Program-made: the position numbers and the translations under genes | In this document: positions 28,391-36,315 of the stretch, in pieces | Numbering within the stretch: position 1 is the stretch's first letter | How the letters are laid out: each line of letters begins with the position of its first letter | The notes under the pieces: generated by a model | Databases searched by the model: none | Seen by the model: only the letters and a program-made list of their open reading frames with translations | Told to the model about the DNA's origin: nothing | NCBI GenBank assembly: GCA_002423155.1 | Contig: DIUV01000048.1 | Coordinates: 1-64,000, forward strand | From: Alphaproteobacteria bacterium UBA6149 | GTDB taxonomy: Bacteria; Pseudomonadota; Alphaproteobacteria; Rickettsiales; UBA998 | Direction of reading: 5' to 3' | DNA length: 64,000 bases

Positions 28391-28566
28391 ACGCATAGTT
28401 ATATGGAGATTTACAAGAACAAGCAAGTATAGATTGTCACATAATCTTCACACAAAAACCCTGATAAATTGCGTATTATGTGAGAATAGGGGTGCTGTCA
28501 TGAAATATGCGCATGTCTATATATAGTTGGGGGATGTTGGAAAATTTGAGGAAAAGAATATAAACA

Positions 28567-29988
28567 TTGGAAAATAGCGAAAAATTGTCCCGGATTGATA
28601 AGGTTGCCGAGTTGCCAAAACTGGCATCTAAGGTGGAAACTTTGCGTACCCCTAATTCGCCGATTTTCCACCAAGAAGCGCAGCAAAAAGCAAAAGAACC
28701 AGCTGCGACTACGGGTGAAACGGTTTTCAATTATTCTACTTATCTTGCTGTGGGTTATCTGGCTAATTTTGCGGTTTCGGTGTACACGGCTTATGCGGCG
28801 GATCATGGTTGGTTGGCGCCTAGGGCTGCGAGAGGGGCGCGTTGGACAGGAAATAATTTTTTCCGTCAATCTGGTGAGGAGCTAGAAAACGCTGGCAAGT
28901 TGGAAAAAATTGGCAACTCGATAAAAGAAACTTTCAATAATATTATTGGTAAAGGCAAAGGTGAATTTTCAGAAGGGGAAATGCACCGCGCGGAGGAAGT
29001 ATTTAATTATTTTCGGACTAATGAAAAATATAAGGAAGCTTTTAAAAATGGAAAAGGTGAGTTTATTCACTCTATTGTTGAAGCAAAGCCAGAAATTATT
29101 GCTGAATTAAATACGCATTTAAAAAATTCTTCTAACGAAAATTTAAAAAATTTGGCTGAGCTTACTAGTGATAATTACAAAGACATGCATCGGGCGCTTA
29201 CCAGCTTTAATCGGGGGAATGGTTTTATAAGTTTTACGGCATTAAATGTGGGCGGTTGGGCGGTTTTGGCTCCCATGCTGGGCTTGGAGAAAAATAAGCA
29301 AAAATTGGTGGAAAAGTATGATAATCATTTCATTGATGGTAAAACTGACCAACAAAAACAAGAAATAGAAGCGCGGCATGAATATTTGAAATGTCAGCCC
29401 GAACAAACATTGGGCACTATGTTAAGTTCGCGCGTGGTTTCTACGGGGGCTATTTATGCTACCTTGTTTGCAGTGGGTACGCATAATAATTGGTTTACTA
29501 AAATTACCAAAATAAAATTTAATGGCATTAGTGACTTTTTGGAGAAAAAGGCTACGGAATTTACGCAGATTATTTCTAAGAACGAAAACACCAAAGCTGG
29601 GTTTAATAAAGTGGGGGATATTCTGCTTAAAAAAGAAATTGCAGATGGAGTTGCCGGAGAAAAATTAGCGGATTTGAAAAAAAGCCGAATGGAAAGTTTG
29701 GCAACTTATATTTTTACTGATTCTGTTTATGCTGGGATTATGGCATGTTACGTGTTTTTGGGCACGCGCTTACTTGCGCCTTTTATGGGATCAAAAAAGG
29801 AAGAATTTGCGGCGGATTGTGAACAGGGAAATATGCCAAATAATGCTGACTCAGTCACGCCACATAAGCCCAATAATTTTGCACCCGCGAGCCAGCCAGA
29901 AAAACCTAACAGTAATATTAGTCAACCTGCTTATGATAATAGGTTGAAGTTGGTGGATTTTAATGGCTTGGCGCCTGCTGCTCATTAA
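28567..29988 (+). CDS. Unknown membrane-associated protein, 473 residues
   Basis: No family is recognised. The frame starts at a TTG directly after an in-frame stop, with GAGGA about 14 bases upstream. A hydrophobic segment (LAVGYLANFAVSVYTAYAA) lies near residues 58-76, another pair near 215-235 and 280-300, and one near 385-405 (SVYAGIMACYVFLGTRLL). The rest is charged and helical, with a Pro/Asn-rich tail. Size, low conservation and the hydrophilic N-terminus with several spans resemble the unknown gene at 48521. It may be lineage-specific. Confidence 0.65.
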   Translation: MENSEKLSRIDKVAELPKLASKVETLRTPNSPIFHQEAQQKAKEPAATTGETVFNYSTYLAVGYLANFAVSVYTAYAADHGWLAPRAARGARWTGNNFFRQSGEELENAGKLEKIGNSIKETFNNIIGKGKGEFSEGEMHRAEEVFNYFRTNEKYKEAFKNGKGEFIHSIVEAKPEIIAELNTHLKNSSNENLKNLAELTSDNYKDMHRALTSFNRGNGFISFTALNVGGWAVLAPMLGLEKNKQKLVEKYDNHFIDGKTDQQKQEIEARHEYLKCQPEQTLGTMLSSRVVSTGAIYATLFAVGTHNNWFTKITKIKFNGISDFLEKKATEFTQIISKNENTKAGFNKVGDILLKKEIADGVAGEKLADLKKSRMESLATYIFTDSVYAGIMACYVFLGTRLLAPFMGSKKEEFAADCEQGNMPNNADSVTPHKPNNFAPASQPEKPNSNISQPAYDNRLKLVDFNGLAPAAH

Positions 29989-29992
29989 TTTA

Positions 29993-30688
29993 TTATCCTA
30001 AATCAAATAATAATATTTCGGCTTTGTCCATACAGGTAAGTTTTATTTTTTTCTCCTGCGTGATGCCCGCGCCATCACCAGCTTGCATTATATGGTCATC
30101 CATATTTACACTGCCGCGGAGTATTTGTAGCCATATTTTACGTTCTTCTTTTATTTCATATTCAAAAGGCGAGTTTGCTTCTAAATCGAGAATATAAATA
30201 TTTGTATTCTGATTAATAAACAAACTGTTGCCTTTGCCTTCAGGAGAGGCAATCAGAGTTAAGCCATCGGCTCTTCTTTGTGAGGTGAAATTTCTTTGTT
30301 GATAAGCTGGTTCTAACCCAGTTCTTTCGGGAGTAATCCAGATTTGTAAGAAATGTACGGCATCATCTTTGGGGTTAAACTCGCTATGTGCGATGCCGGT
30401 ACCTGCGGACATAATTTGTACATCACCAGCAAGAATGCTCGAGCCATTTCCCAATGAATCTTTATGTGCTAATTCGCCTGATAATACATAAGAAATTATT
30501 TCCATATCCTTATGTTTATGAGTATCAAAGCCACGATTGGCGGATACTTTATCCTCGTTTATAACTTGTAAAACCCCAAAATTTTGGTGCTCTGGATCAT
30601 AATAATCGCCAAAGCTAAAGCTATGACGGCTTTGTAGCCAGGAATTTTTTGTTCTGCCGCGTTCGGTGGATTTTCTTATAGTTATCAT
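29993..30688 (-). CDS. Pirin-family bicupin protein
   Basis: The 231-residue product is a short bacterial pirin (YhhW-like). The N-terminal cupin has RHSFSFGDYYDPEH and HKDMEIISYVLSGELAHKDS with the metal ligands (His57-type, His, His, Glu), and AGTGIAHSEFNP forms the second cupin motif. Some such proteins act as quercetin dioxygenases; the physiological role is generally unclear. It converges with the unknown gene at 28567 with only 4 bases between, and appears to be a single-gene unit. Confidence 0.88.
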   Translation of the reverse strand: MITIRKSTERGRTKNSWLQSRHSFSFGDYYDPEHQNFGVLQVINEDKVSANRGFDTHKHKDMEIISYVLSGELAHKDSLGNGSSILAGDVQIMSAGTGIAHSEFNPKDDAVHFLQIWITPERTGLEPAYQQRNFTSQRRADGLTLIASPEGKGNSLFINQNTNIYILDLEANSPFEYEIKEERKIWLQILRGSVNMDDHIMQAGDGAGITQEKKIKLTCMDKAEILLFDLG

Positions 30689-30825
30689 TTTTTACCTTTT
30701 TTATTTGGCTTGGCTTTATTTAGATTGGCAGCTTATATAATGTTTTTTTATAATGCGAGGAGAAATAAATGGAAAAAATCGTTTGGAAGCTTTTAGTGAT
30801 GGGGTAGTTATTTATAGTATAAAGT

Positions 30826-31045
30826 ATCCCACACGACAGTACTATTAATAAAAGCACTACATATTGATATATAACGTATCTTTATAATAAATATATCCAT
30901 CGTCATCACCGTCGAAAGACGGTATCCATGCCTATCAACTAGCTGAAAAGCCAATGGTTTGGCATAGATGCCGCTCTACGTGCTGCATGACAAAGGAGAG
31001 TTTTATTGTAAAAAGACAAAATTAACGATTGGTGCTTTTGCCCTG
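30826..31045. repeat. Composite palindromic repeat, copy A
   Basis: The left part carries the CCCACACGACAGTACTATTA boundary. The middle holds the long palindrome (GACGGTATCCATGCCTATCA ... GGCATAGATGCCG). The right part ends in AAATTAACGATTGGTGCTTT, then TGCCCTG, as in the MITE copies B-D. It looks like a hybrid of the two repeat types. It fills most of the gap between pirin and ftsW. Confidence 0.7.
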
Positions 31046-31084
31046 AATGTTAATAAATTAAAAATATTCTAAAATAATATAAAA

Positions 31085-32257
31085 CTATCTCCCCAAATGC
31101 GGCGGCACATAGCTATAATCCCCTTCCGACAAAGCTCCATATCTTCTCCGCGTAAAGCCTAATAGCATCCCAACACCTAGCGCAACACCGATTAATGAAG
31201 AACCGCCATAAGAAATGAACGGCAAAGTCATCCCCTTAGCGGGTAATAAATTCACTGCCACGCCCATATTTATGATTGATTGCATACCAAATTGGGTTAA
31301 AATTCCGGCGGCGGCCAGCATAACGAATAAGTCCGACTCACGCCATATACGGTAAAAACCACGCATAATTACTGCGGCAAATAATAATACTATGCCTAAC
31401 GCCATGAACATGCCGAACTCCTCCCCCGCGACTGCGAAAATAAAATCGGTATGCGAATCAGGAATTTGCCATTTTACCACGCCTTCACCAGGACCTTTGC
31501 CAAATATTCCGCCACTTTGGAAAGCTTCCAATGCTTTAGAAACTTGATAATTATCGCCCACGGAAGGGTCTAAAAATTCATTTATGCGCTTGGTAACATG
31601 GGGAAGAAAACTATAAGCACCAACTACGCCAACCATGCCAATTGCCCCCATAATCGCCACCCAAACAAAGGACACCCCCGATAAAAATAACTGCACTCCA
31701 AACATACAGGTTAGAGTAAAAGACATGCCAAAATCAGGCTGGATAATGAGTAAAACAATGGAAATAACATAAATAGCAATGGAAATAATATATCCAGGAA
31801 AATCAACAATCCGTTGCCGTTCCGACATCATCCACGCAACCAGCACCGCAAAACAAGGCTTTAAAAATTCCGAGGGTTGCAAAGACATGCCCGCAATATT
31901 TATCCAGCGTTTTGCCCCCTTATTTTCAAAGCCTATGACCGGCAAAAGCATCATCACAATCAGGCTACCCATGAATGCCAGCACCGCCAAACGACGAATT
32001 TGCTGCACAGGCAACATAGAAACACCAATGACAACAAAAACCGATAATATTAAAAAAACCTGCTGACGAATTACGAAATAAAATGGATCTAATTTAATCC
32101 TTGCCGCCACAGGTGGGCTACCTGCCGTCACCAGCAATGCCCCCAAAGCAACCAGCACACCAAACAAAAACAGGTTCACCCGATCCACCGTCCACCACCA
32201 TCTACCCAAAGCGGAAGTATTAGTACGATCAAAATTTATACGATTGCGTGGTTTCAT
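31085..32257 (-). CDS. ftsW: Septum peptidoglycan polymerase FtsW
   Basis: FtsW is the SEDS-family glycosyltransferase of the division septum. The product of about 390 residues has roughly ten membrane spans and the family blocks GAKRWINIAGMSLQPSEFLK, PDFGMSFTLT, VVKWQIPDSHTDFIFAVAGE and LPFISYGGSSLIG. I give the ATG at 32257; a TTG at 32272 that overlaps the parE stop is also possible. In most bacteria murD-ftsW-murG are contiguous; here a parDE pair and a MITE lie between murD and ftsW. murG does not follow. Confidence 0.94.
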   Translation of the reverse strand: MKPRNRINFDRTNTSALGRWWWTVDRVNLFLFGVLVALGALLVTAGSPPVAARIKLDPFYFVIRQQVFLILSVFVVIGVSMLPVQQIRRLAVLAFMGSLIVMMLLPVIGFENKGAKRWINIAGMSLQPSEFLKPCFAVLVAWMMSERQRIVDFPGYIISIAIYVISIVLLIIQPDFGMSFTLTCMFGVQLFLSGVSFVWVAIMGAIGMVGVVGAYSFLPHVTKRINEFLDPSVGDNYQVSKALEAFQSGGIFGKGPGEGVVKWQIPDSHTDFIFAVAGEEFGMFMALGIVLLFAAVIMRGFYRIWRESDLFVMLAAAGILTQFGMQSIINMGVAVNLLPAKGMTLPFISYGGSSLIGVALGVGMLLGFTRRRYGALSEGDYSYVPPHLGR

Positions 32258-32268
32258 TTTTATTTTTT

Positions 32269-32565
32269 TCAAGTTAGTAAGGTCTGAATATTTCTAAACC
32301 CACTTAATACTCTGACAATATAAATTGGTTTAGCACTCGCCTCATATATAATAAGATAGTTATAAACTTTCCAGAAGCGAACGTTACGATCTGTCAAATC
32401 ATCACGTTTATGCCCAGTAAGAGGGTAATTTTCCAACAATTCAAAGGCAGAAAATATTTTATCTATCACTTTCTCTGCGGCAAAAACATTATCTTGCGCA
32501 ATAAAATCCTGAATTTCTATTAAATCAATTCGCGCATCAGGAGAAAGATTTACGTTAAGATTCAT
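32269..32565 (-). CDS. parE: ParE/RelE-family toxin
   Basis: The product of about 98 residues begins NLNVNLSPDARIDLIEIQDF and carries FELLENYPLTGHKRDDL and FWKVYNYLIIYEA ... IYIVRVLSGFRN, the typical order of ParE-type toxins, which poison DNA gyrase or cleave mRNA in the RelE branch. The ATG at 32565 is preferred; the longer frame adds a non-family N-terminus that overlaps parD. The stop abuts the ftsW start. The pair is inserted into the cell-wall operon. Confidence 0.85.
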   Translation of the reverse strand: MNLNVNLSPDARIDLIEIQDFIAQDNVFAAEKVIDKIFSAFELLENYPLTGHKRDDLTDRNVRFWKVYNYLIIYEASAKPIYIVRVLSGFRNIQTLLT

Positions 32566-32806
32566 TTCTACGCTGCATAAGTTCTTGGTACACATCATTG
32601 CCAGAAACAAACAAACCAGCATTCAACGAAGATAGCCCCTTATCAATTTCTACATTTAACCATTCAAGATTGTTCTTAGCAGCTTGCTCATGCTCAGCAA
32701 GCAGACGCAGACCATCCAACACCACCTCATTAGCAGAATGATAAAATCCTCTAGCTATTTGAGAATTGATAAAATTTTCAAATTCTGGGGTTAGCGATAT
32801 ATTCAT
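32555..32806 (-). CDS. parD: ParD-family antitoxin
   Basis: The 83-residue product has the ribbon-helix-helix N-terminus NISLTPEFENFINSQIARGF followed by YHSANEVVLDGLRLLAEHE, a standard ParD/CopG pattern. A C-terminal toxin-binding tail follows. It overlaps parE by about 11 bases in the order antitoxin-toxin. Such antitoxins bind their own promoter, so the pair may be autoregulated and have its own promoter behind the MITE at 32874. Confidence 0.86.
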   Translation of the reverse strand: MNISLTPEFENFINSQIARGFYHSANEVVLDGLRLLAEHEQAAKNNLEWLNVEIDKGLSSLNAGLFVSGNDVYQELMQRRNES

Positions 32807-32863
32807 AAGCAAATCCTAATAATATCTCCTACCATTCTAACATAACCCATCAAATTATCAACC

Positions 32864-33081
32864 GTAACTGCTACAGGGCAATTTCACCAATCGTTAATTT
32901 TGATATTTTTTCACTAAAACATCTCTTGTCATACAGCACGAAGAGCGGTATCCATGCCTATAAACTAGCGTAGAAGCTAATGGTTTGGCATGGATGCCGC
33001 TCTACGTGCTGCATGACAATGGAGAGTTTTATTACAAAAAGACAAATTTAACGATTGGTAAAATTGCCCTGGTAATTGCTA
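32864..33081. mobile_element. MITE-like palindromic element, copy B, with target-site duplication
   Basis: The element spans 32874-33071 (198 bp). It starts CAGGGCAATTTCACCAATCG and ends with the inverted version. The arms pair over most of their length around the CGGTATCCATGCC core. The 10-bp flanks GTAACTGCTA (32864-32873) and GTAATTGCTA (33072-33081) match in 9 of 10 positions, as a target-site duplication. It inserted into the 3' end of murD and supplies its last codons and stop. No transposase is encoded, so it must be moved in trans. Confidence 0.85.
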
Positions 33082-34376
33082 ACCAACTCCCGAAAAGCAT
33101 CTCCACGAGCTTCAAAACCGCTCCATTGGTCAAAGCTCGCCGCTGCTGGTGACAGCAAGATAACTGCTTTATCGCTTGAATTTTTTGCCATTTCTGTGGC
33201 AGTGCGCGTGGCATTTTCTAAAGTTTCGCAATTAGTATATGCTAATTTTCCCTCTAAAGTTTTAGCAAACTCTTCCGCGGAAGCACCAATTAAAAATGCA
33301 TGCTTAATCTGGGGGAAATATTTTTCCAAGCTGGTAATGCCGCCTTCTTTTGCCAACCCACCAACAATCCAATAAACATTCTGATCATAAGTGTTAAGCG
33401 CACATACCGTAGATTCAGCATTGGTTGCTTTGCTATCATTCACATATAAAATGCCATTTTTGTCGCAAACTCTTTCCATACGATGCGGCAAACCAGCAAA
33501 ACTCTGCATGGCAGCATAAATATCTTCCAAATCCAGCCCTAATGCGCGACAAGCTGCCGCTGCTATTTGTGCATTTTGCCAATTATGCTTGCCTTGCAGC
33601 CCCAAACAGTTACGCAAAGAAAATTCTTTATCATCATCTTTGATTACTTCATCTGCATGTACTTCCATCACTAAATCTTCGGGCAATTTTTTTGCTATTT
33701 TCTGGCAATATTCATCATCACCAGCGATTACGGCAATATGTTCACCCGCTACTTGACCAGCAAAAATACGTTCTTTTGCAGCAATATAACCTGCCATTCC
33801 ATCATGCCGATCCAAATGGTCGGGAGTGATATTGGTAAGGCAAGCAATATCAAATACCGAGTTAGATAATAAATCTAATTGATAAGAGGACATCTCTAAA
33901 ACATAAACTTCGCCCTCGCCCAACATTTCTAATGCCAATGCAGGAGTACCCAAATTACCGCCTATTTGTACCGTGGATTCCTCCCCTTCAATATTTTTAA
34001 GAATATGCCCAATTAAGGCAGTGGTGGTCGATTTTCCGTTAGTTCCGGTAATGCCAACAAAAAAAGCTTCAGGGCAAGCTTCAAATAACAATTCAACTTC
34101 GCCAACAATGCGAACATTATGTTTTTGCGCCAACGCCAAAACAGGATGCATTTTTGCACATTTATAGGGAACTCCAGGGCTGGCAACCACTATGGATAAT
34201 TCTTCCCACGGCCAATTATTATAATCATCGCCCAAATTTTCATGATTGGTTATTTTATCATCCCAAACAAAAACCTCAGCCCCACTTGCACGCAATGCCT
34301 CTACCGCCGCTTGCCCTGCTTTTCCCAAACCTAAAACGGCGGTTTTTTTATCCGTATATTTTTTTAATTCTATCAT
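33048..34376 (-). CDS. murD: UDP-N-acetylmuramoylalanine-D-glutamate ligase
   Basis: MurD adds D-glutamate to UDP-MurNAc-L-Ala in the cytoplasm. The product of 442 residues has the N-terminal KTAVLGLGKAGQAAVEAL, the ATP loop GITGTNGKSTTTALIG, the conserved LTNITPDHLDRH, and the C-terminal YVNDSKATNAEST and LLSPAAASFDQW blocks. The ATG at 34376 is preferred over a GTG further upstream. The last seven residues (QGNFTNR) and the stop come from the inserted MITE B. Without it the frame would read on into a TGA two codons beyond the junction. The C-terminal change is short, so the enzyme should be active. Confidence 0.95.
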   Translation of the reverse strand: MIELKKYTDKKTAVLGLGKAGQAAVEALRASGAEVFVWDDKITNHENLGDDYNNWPWEELSIVVASPGVPYKCAKMHPVLALAQKHNVRIVGEVELLFEACPEAFFVGITGTNGKSTTTALIGHILKNIEGEESTVQIGGNLGTPALALEMLGEGEVYVLEMSSYQLDLLSNSVFDIACLTNITPDHLDRHDGMAGYIAAKERIFAGQVAGEHIAVIAGDDEYCQKIAKKLPEDLVMEVHADEVIKDDDKEFSLRNCLGLQGKHNWQNAQIAAAACRALGLDLEDIYAAMQSFAGLPHRMERVCDKNGILYVNDSKATNAESTVCALNTYDQNVYWIVGGLAKEGGITSLEKYFPQIKHAFLIGASAEEFAKTLEGKLAYTNCETLENATRTATEMAKNSSDKAVILLSPAAASFDQWSGFEARGDAFRELVSNYQGNFTNR

Positions 34377-34391
34377 TTTTATTTCGCCTTT

Positions 34392-34757
34392 AGAACCTGA
34401 GCACAATCTTTTTACAGGGCGATTTCACCAATCGTTAATTTTGTCTTTTTTCACTAAAATATCTCTTGTCATACCGCCGCAGGGCGGTATCCATGCCTAT
34501 CAACTGGCGTACAAGTCAATGGTTTGGCATGGATACCGCCCTGCGGCGGTATGACAATGGCGAATTTTATCGCAAAAAGACAAAATTAACGACTGGTGAA
34601 ATCGCCCTGAATCTTTTTATTTCGGCAATTTTTCTCAATTTTGAGCGAAAATAGCAAGATAATTCGAAGCAATAGCTGTTCTATTGCAAGAATTATCTTG
34701 CTATTTGCAGCCAAAATTGGGGAAAATGGGCAAATAAAAAGATTGTGATCAGGTTCT
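34392..34757. repeat. Nested palindromic element between murD and ubiG, split by a MITE
   Basis: Bases 34392-34414 and 34735-34757 are 23-bp inverted repeats with one mismatch. An inner stem (TAGCAAGATAATTC/GAATTATCTTGCTA) lies at about 34650-34712. Removing the MITE at 34415-34609 and one 10-bp duplication leaves about 161 bp, the same size class as the element at 43217-43379. The right end runs into the ubiG stop. Confidence 0.75.
34405..34619. mobile_element. MITE-like palindromic element, copy C, with perfect 10-bp duplication
   Basis: The element is 34415-34609 (195 bp). It begins CAGGGCGATTTCACCAATCG, and its two arms of about 83 bases are nearly complete reverse complements around a loop of about 29 bases. 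AATCTTTTTA stands on both sides (34405-34414 and 34610-34619), an exact target-site duplication. The core GCCGCAGGGCGGTATCCATG is shared with the other copies. It interrupts an older palindromic element. Confidence 0.92.
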
Positions 34758-35471
34758 TACATAAGCAATCAAATAATTAACATCCACATCCTTAGATAAA
34801 CTCCAAACATCTTTAAAGGGATTCCAAACCATACCTCGTAAATCTTCAAAATTCATCCCTTGTTTGCGCACCAGCTCATCAATCTCACTCGGACGCAAAA
34901 ATTTCCGCCAATTATGTGTGCCACGCGGCAACCAGCGCAGGATATATTCCGCCCCCACAATCGCCAAAGCAAAAGATTTCGCTGTGCGGTTCATGGTCGA
35001 TAGCACCAACAAACCACCGGGGCGCACCAGACCAGTGCAAGCTTTTAAGAAACTTTCTACATCTGCCACATGTTCTATAATTTCCAAAGCCAGCACTACA
35101 TCAAATTGCTGCCCTTCTGCGGCTAACATTTCTGCCGCCGCCACTTGATAATTTATATCTAAATTAGATGTTTGCGCATGTATTTTAGCGACCGCAATGT
35201 TTTTTTCCGACGCATCCACACCGCAAACTTTACCGCCTAAACGGGCTAAAGGCTCACAAACTAATCCCCCGCCACAACCAATATCCAATATTGACAAACC
35301 AGATAATCCGCCAAATTTTTTGCTAGCAAGTTCATTGATATAGCCAACGCGCACGGGATTTATCTGATGTAGCGGACGAAATTTTCCACGCACATCCCAC
35401 CATTCATCAGCAATGCGCGAGAATCGCTCTACTTCTTCTGCATCTACAGAAATTGCTTCTTTTAAATCCAT
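34749..35471 (-). CDS. ubiG: Ubiquinone biosynthesis O-methyltransferase
   Basis: UbiG does both O-methylations in ubiquinone synthesis, with SAM as donor. The 240-residue protein has the N-terminal EVERFSRIADEWWDVRGKF and LHQINPVRVGYI blocks that mark UbiG, the SAM motif ILDIGCGGGLV, CGVDASEKNI, and LALEIIEHV. The last codons lie in the border of the palindromic element at 34392-34757. It is divergent from the rimI-like gene. mraY, expected beside murD in a classical cell-wall cluster, is not here. Confidence 0.94.
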   Translation of the reverse strand: MDLKEAISVDAEEVERFSRIADEWWDVRGKFRPLHQINPVRVGYINELASKKFGGLSGLSILDIGCGGGLVCEPLARLGGKVCGVDASEKNIAVAKIHAQTSNLDINYQVAAAEMLAAEGQQFDVVLALEIIEHVADVESFLKACTGLVRPGGLLVLSTMNRTAKSFALAIVGAEYILRWLPRGTHNWRKFLRPSEIDELVRKQGMNFEDLRGMVWNPFKDVWSLSKDVDVNYLIAYVRT

Positions 35472-35494
35472 GCTGATTGTCCTACATTTCGCTC

Positions 35495-35956
35495 ATGAGC
35501 AACTTATATACCCCCAAGCAAATACGACAAGTATTTTCCTCTGATGCTGCACAATTAGCGCAAATCCATCACGCTTGCCTGCCCACCAGCTGGAGCGAGC
35601 AAGAATTTTGCGAGCTACTCACCAACCAAAATAATTTTTGCTATGCTCTGGAAACAAACCATCAAATAGTTGGATTTATCCTATGCAACCAAATATTAGA
35701 CGAATGTGAAATATTAACCCTCGCAGTATTAGCGAGTCACCGACGACAAAACATCGCCAAACAATTAATAGAAAAAACCTATCAACATGCGAAAGCACAA
35801 AAGGTAAAAAATATTTTTCTCGAAGTGGCAGAAAATAATTACGCTGCGCAAAATTTATATAAAACATCTGGATTTATACAAATAGGGCTTAGAAAAAATT
35901 ATTACATAATTGATAACCAGCCAATTGCTGCACTGATTATGCGATATGATGTTTAA
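35495..35956 (+). CDS. rimI: Ribosomal-protein-alanine N-acetyltransferase-like (RimI)
   Basis: The product of 153 residues is a GNAT enzyme with the RimI layout: HHACLPTSWSEQEFCELL near the start, LTLAVLASHRRQNIAKQLI as the acetyl-CoA loop (R-R-Q-N-I-A), and LEVAENNYAAQNLYKTSGF near the C-terminus. RimI acetylates the N-terminus of ribosomal protein S18. The acetyl-CoA loop departs somewhat from the usual RRxGxG. The ATG at 35495 is preferred over the TTG at 35477. tsaB, a frequent neighbour, is 5 kb away. Confidence 0.8.
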   Translation: MSNLYTPKQIRQVFSSDAAQLAQIHHACLPTSWSEQEFCELLTNQNNFCYALETNHQIVGFILCNQILDECEILTLAVLASHRRQNIAKQLIEKTYQHAKAQKVKNIFLEVAENNYAAQNLYKTSGFIQIGLRKNYYIIDNQPIAALIMRYDV

Positions 35957-35970
35957 AATATTATATTATA

Positions 35971-36225
35971 CCCTGCACGACAGCATTATTAACAAGTCAT
36001 TTATATATTGAAATATAATAAATAAATCGCATTATCTCCATCGTCATTCCTGCGCAGGCACACTAATGTCCAATTAAAAATAAAAAGGTTTATATTTTAT
36101 ATGTGTCTGTATTAAAACAACTCTCTGTCGGCATCCCCGCCCAACCTTTGTTTAGAAAGATGCGCGGGGATGACGATGGATAAATTAGTAAAAACAACGA
36201 AATTAAAGATTTATGATTTTGCCCT
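35971..36225. repeat. Composite palindromic repeat between rimI and hom
   Basis: The region begins CCCTGCACGACAGCATTATT, carries two GATGG/CCATC palindromic cores (CTCCATCGTCATTCCTGCG; GGCATCCCCGCCC ... GCGCGGGGATGACGATGG), and ends GATTTATGATTTTGCCCT, the right end of the MITE type. It looks like fused or nested copies. With flanks it fills the 359-base gap before hom; no gene was seen. Confidence 0.7.
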
Positions 36226-36315
36226 ATATTAACATTGAACAAATCTTGCCAGCCATAAATGCTTAGTCTATATAATAGGCGTATAATTTATTTATTAATA
36301 TATTTGCAGGATGAT

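Noticed and set aside
28256..28426. Longer N-terminus for metK
   Set aside because: It would pass through the structured leader, and the extra residues are not part of the MetK family.
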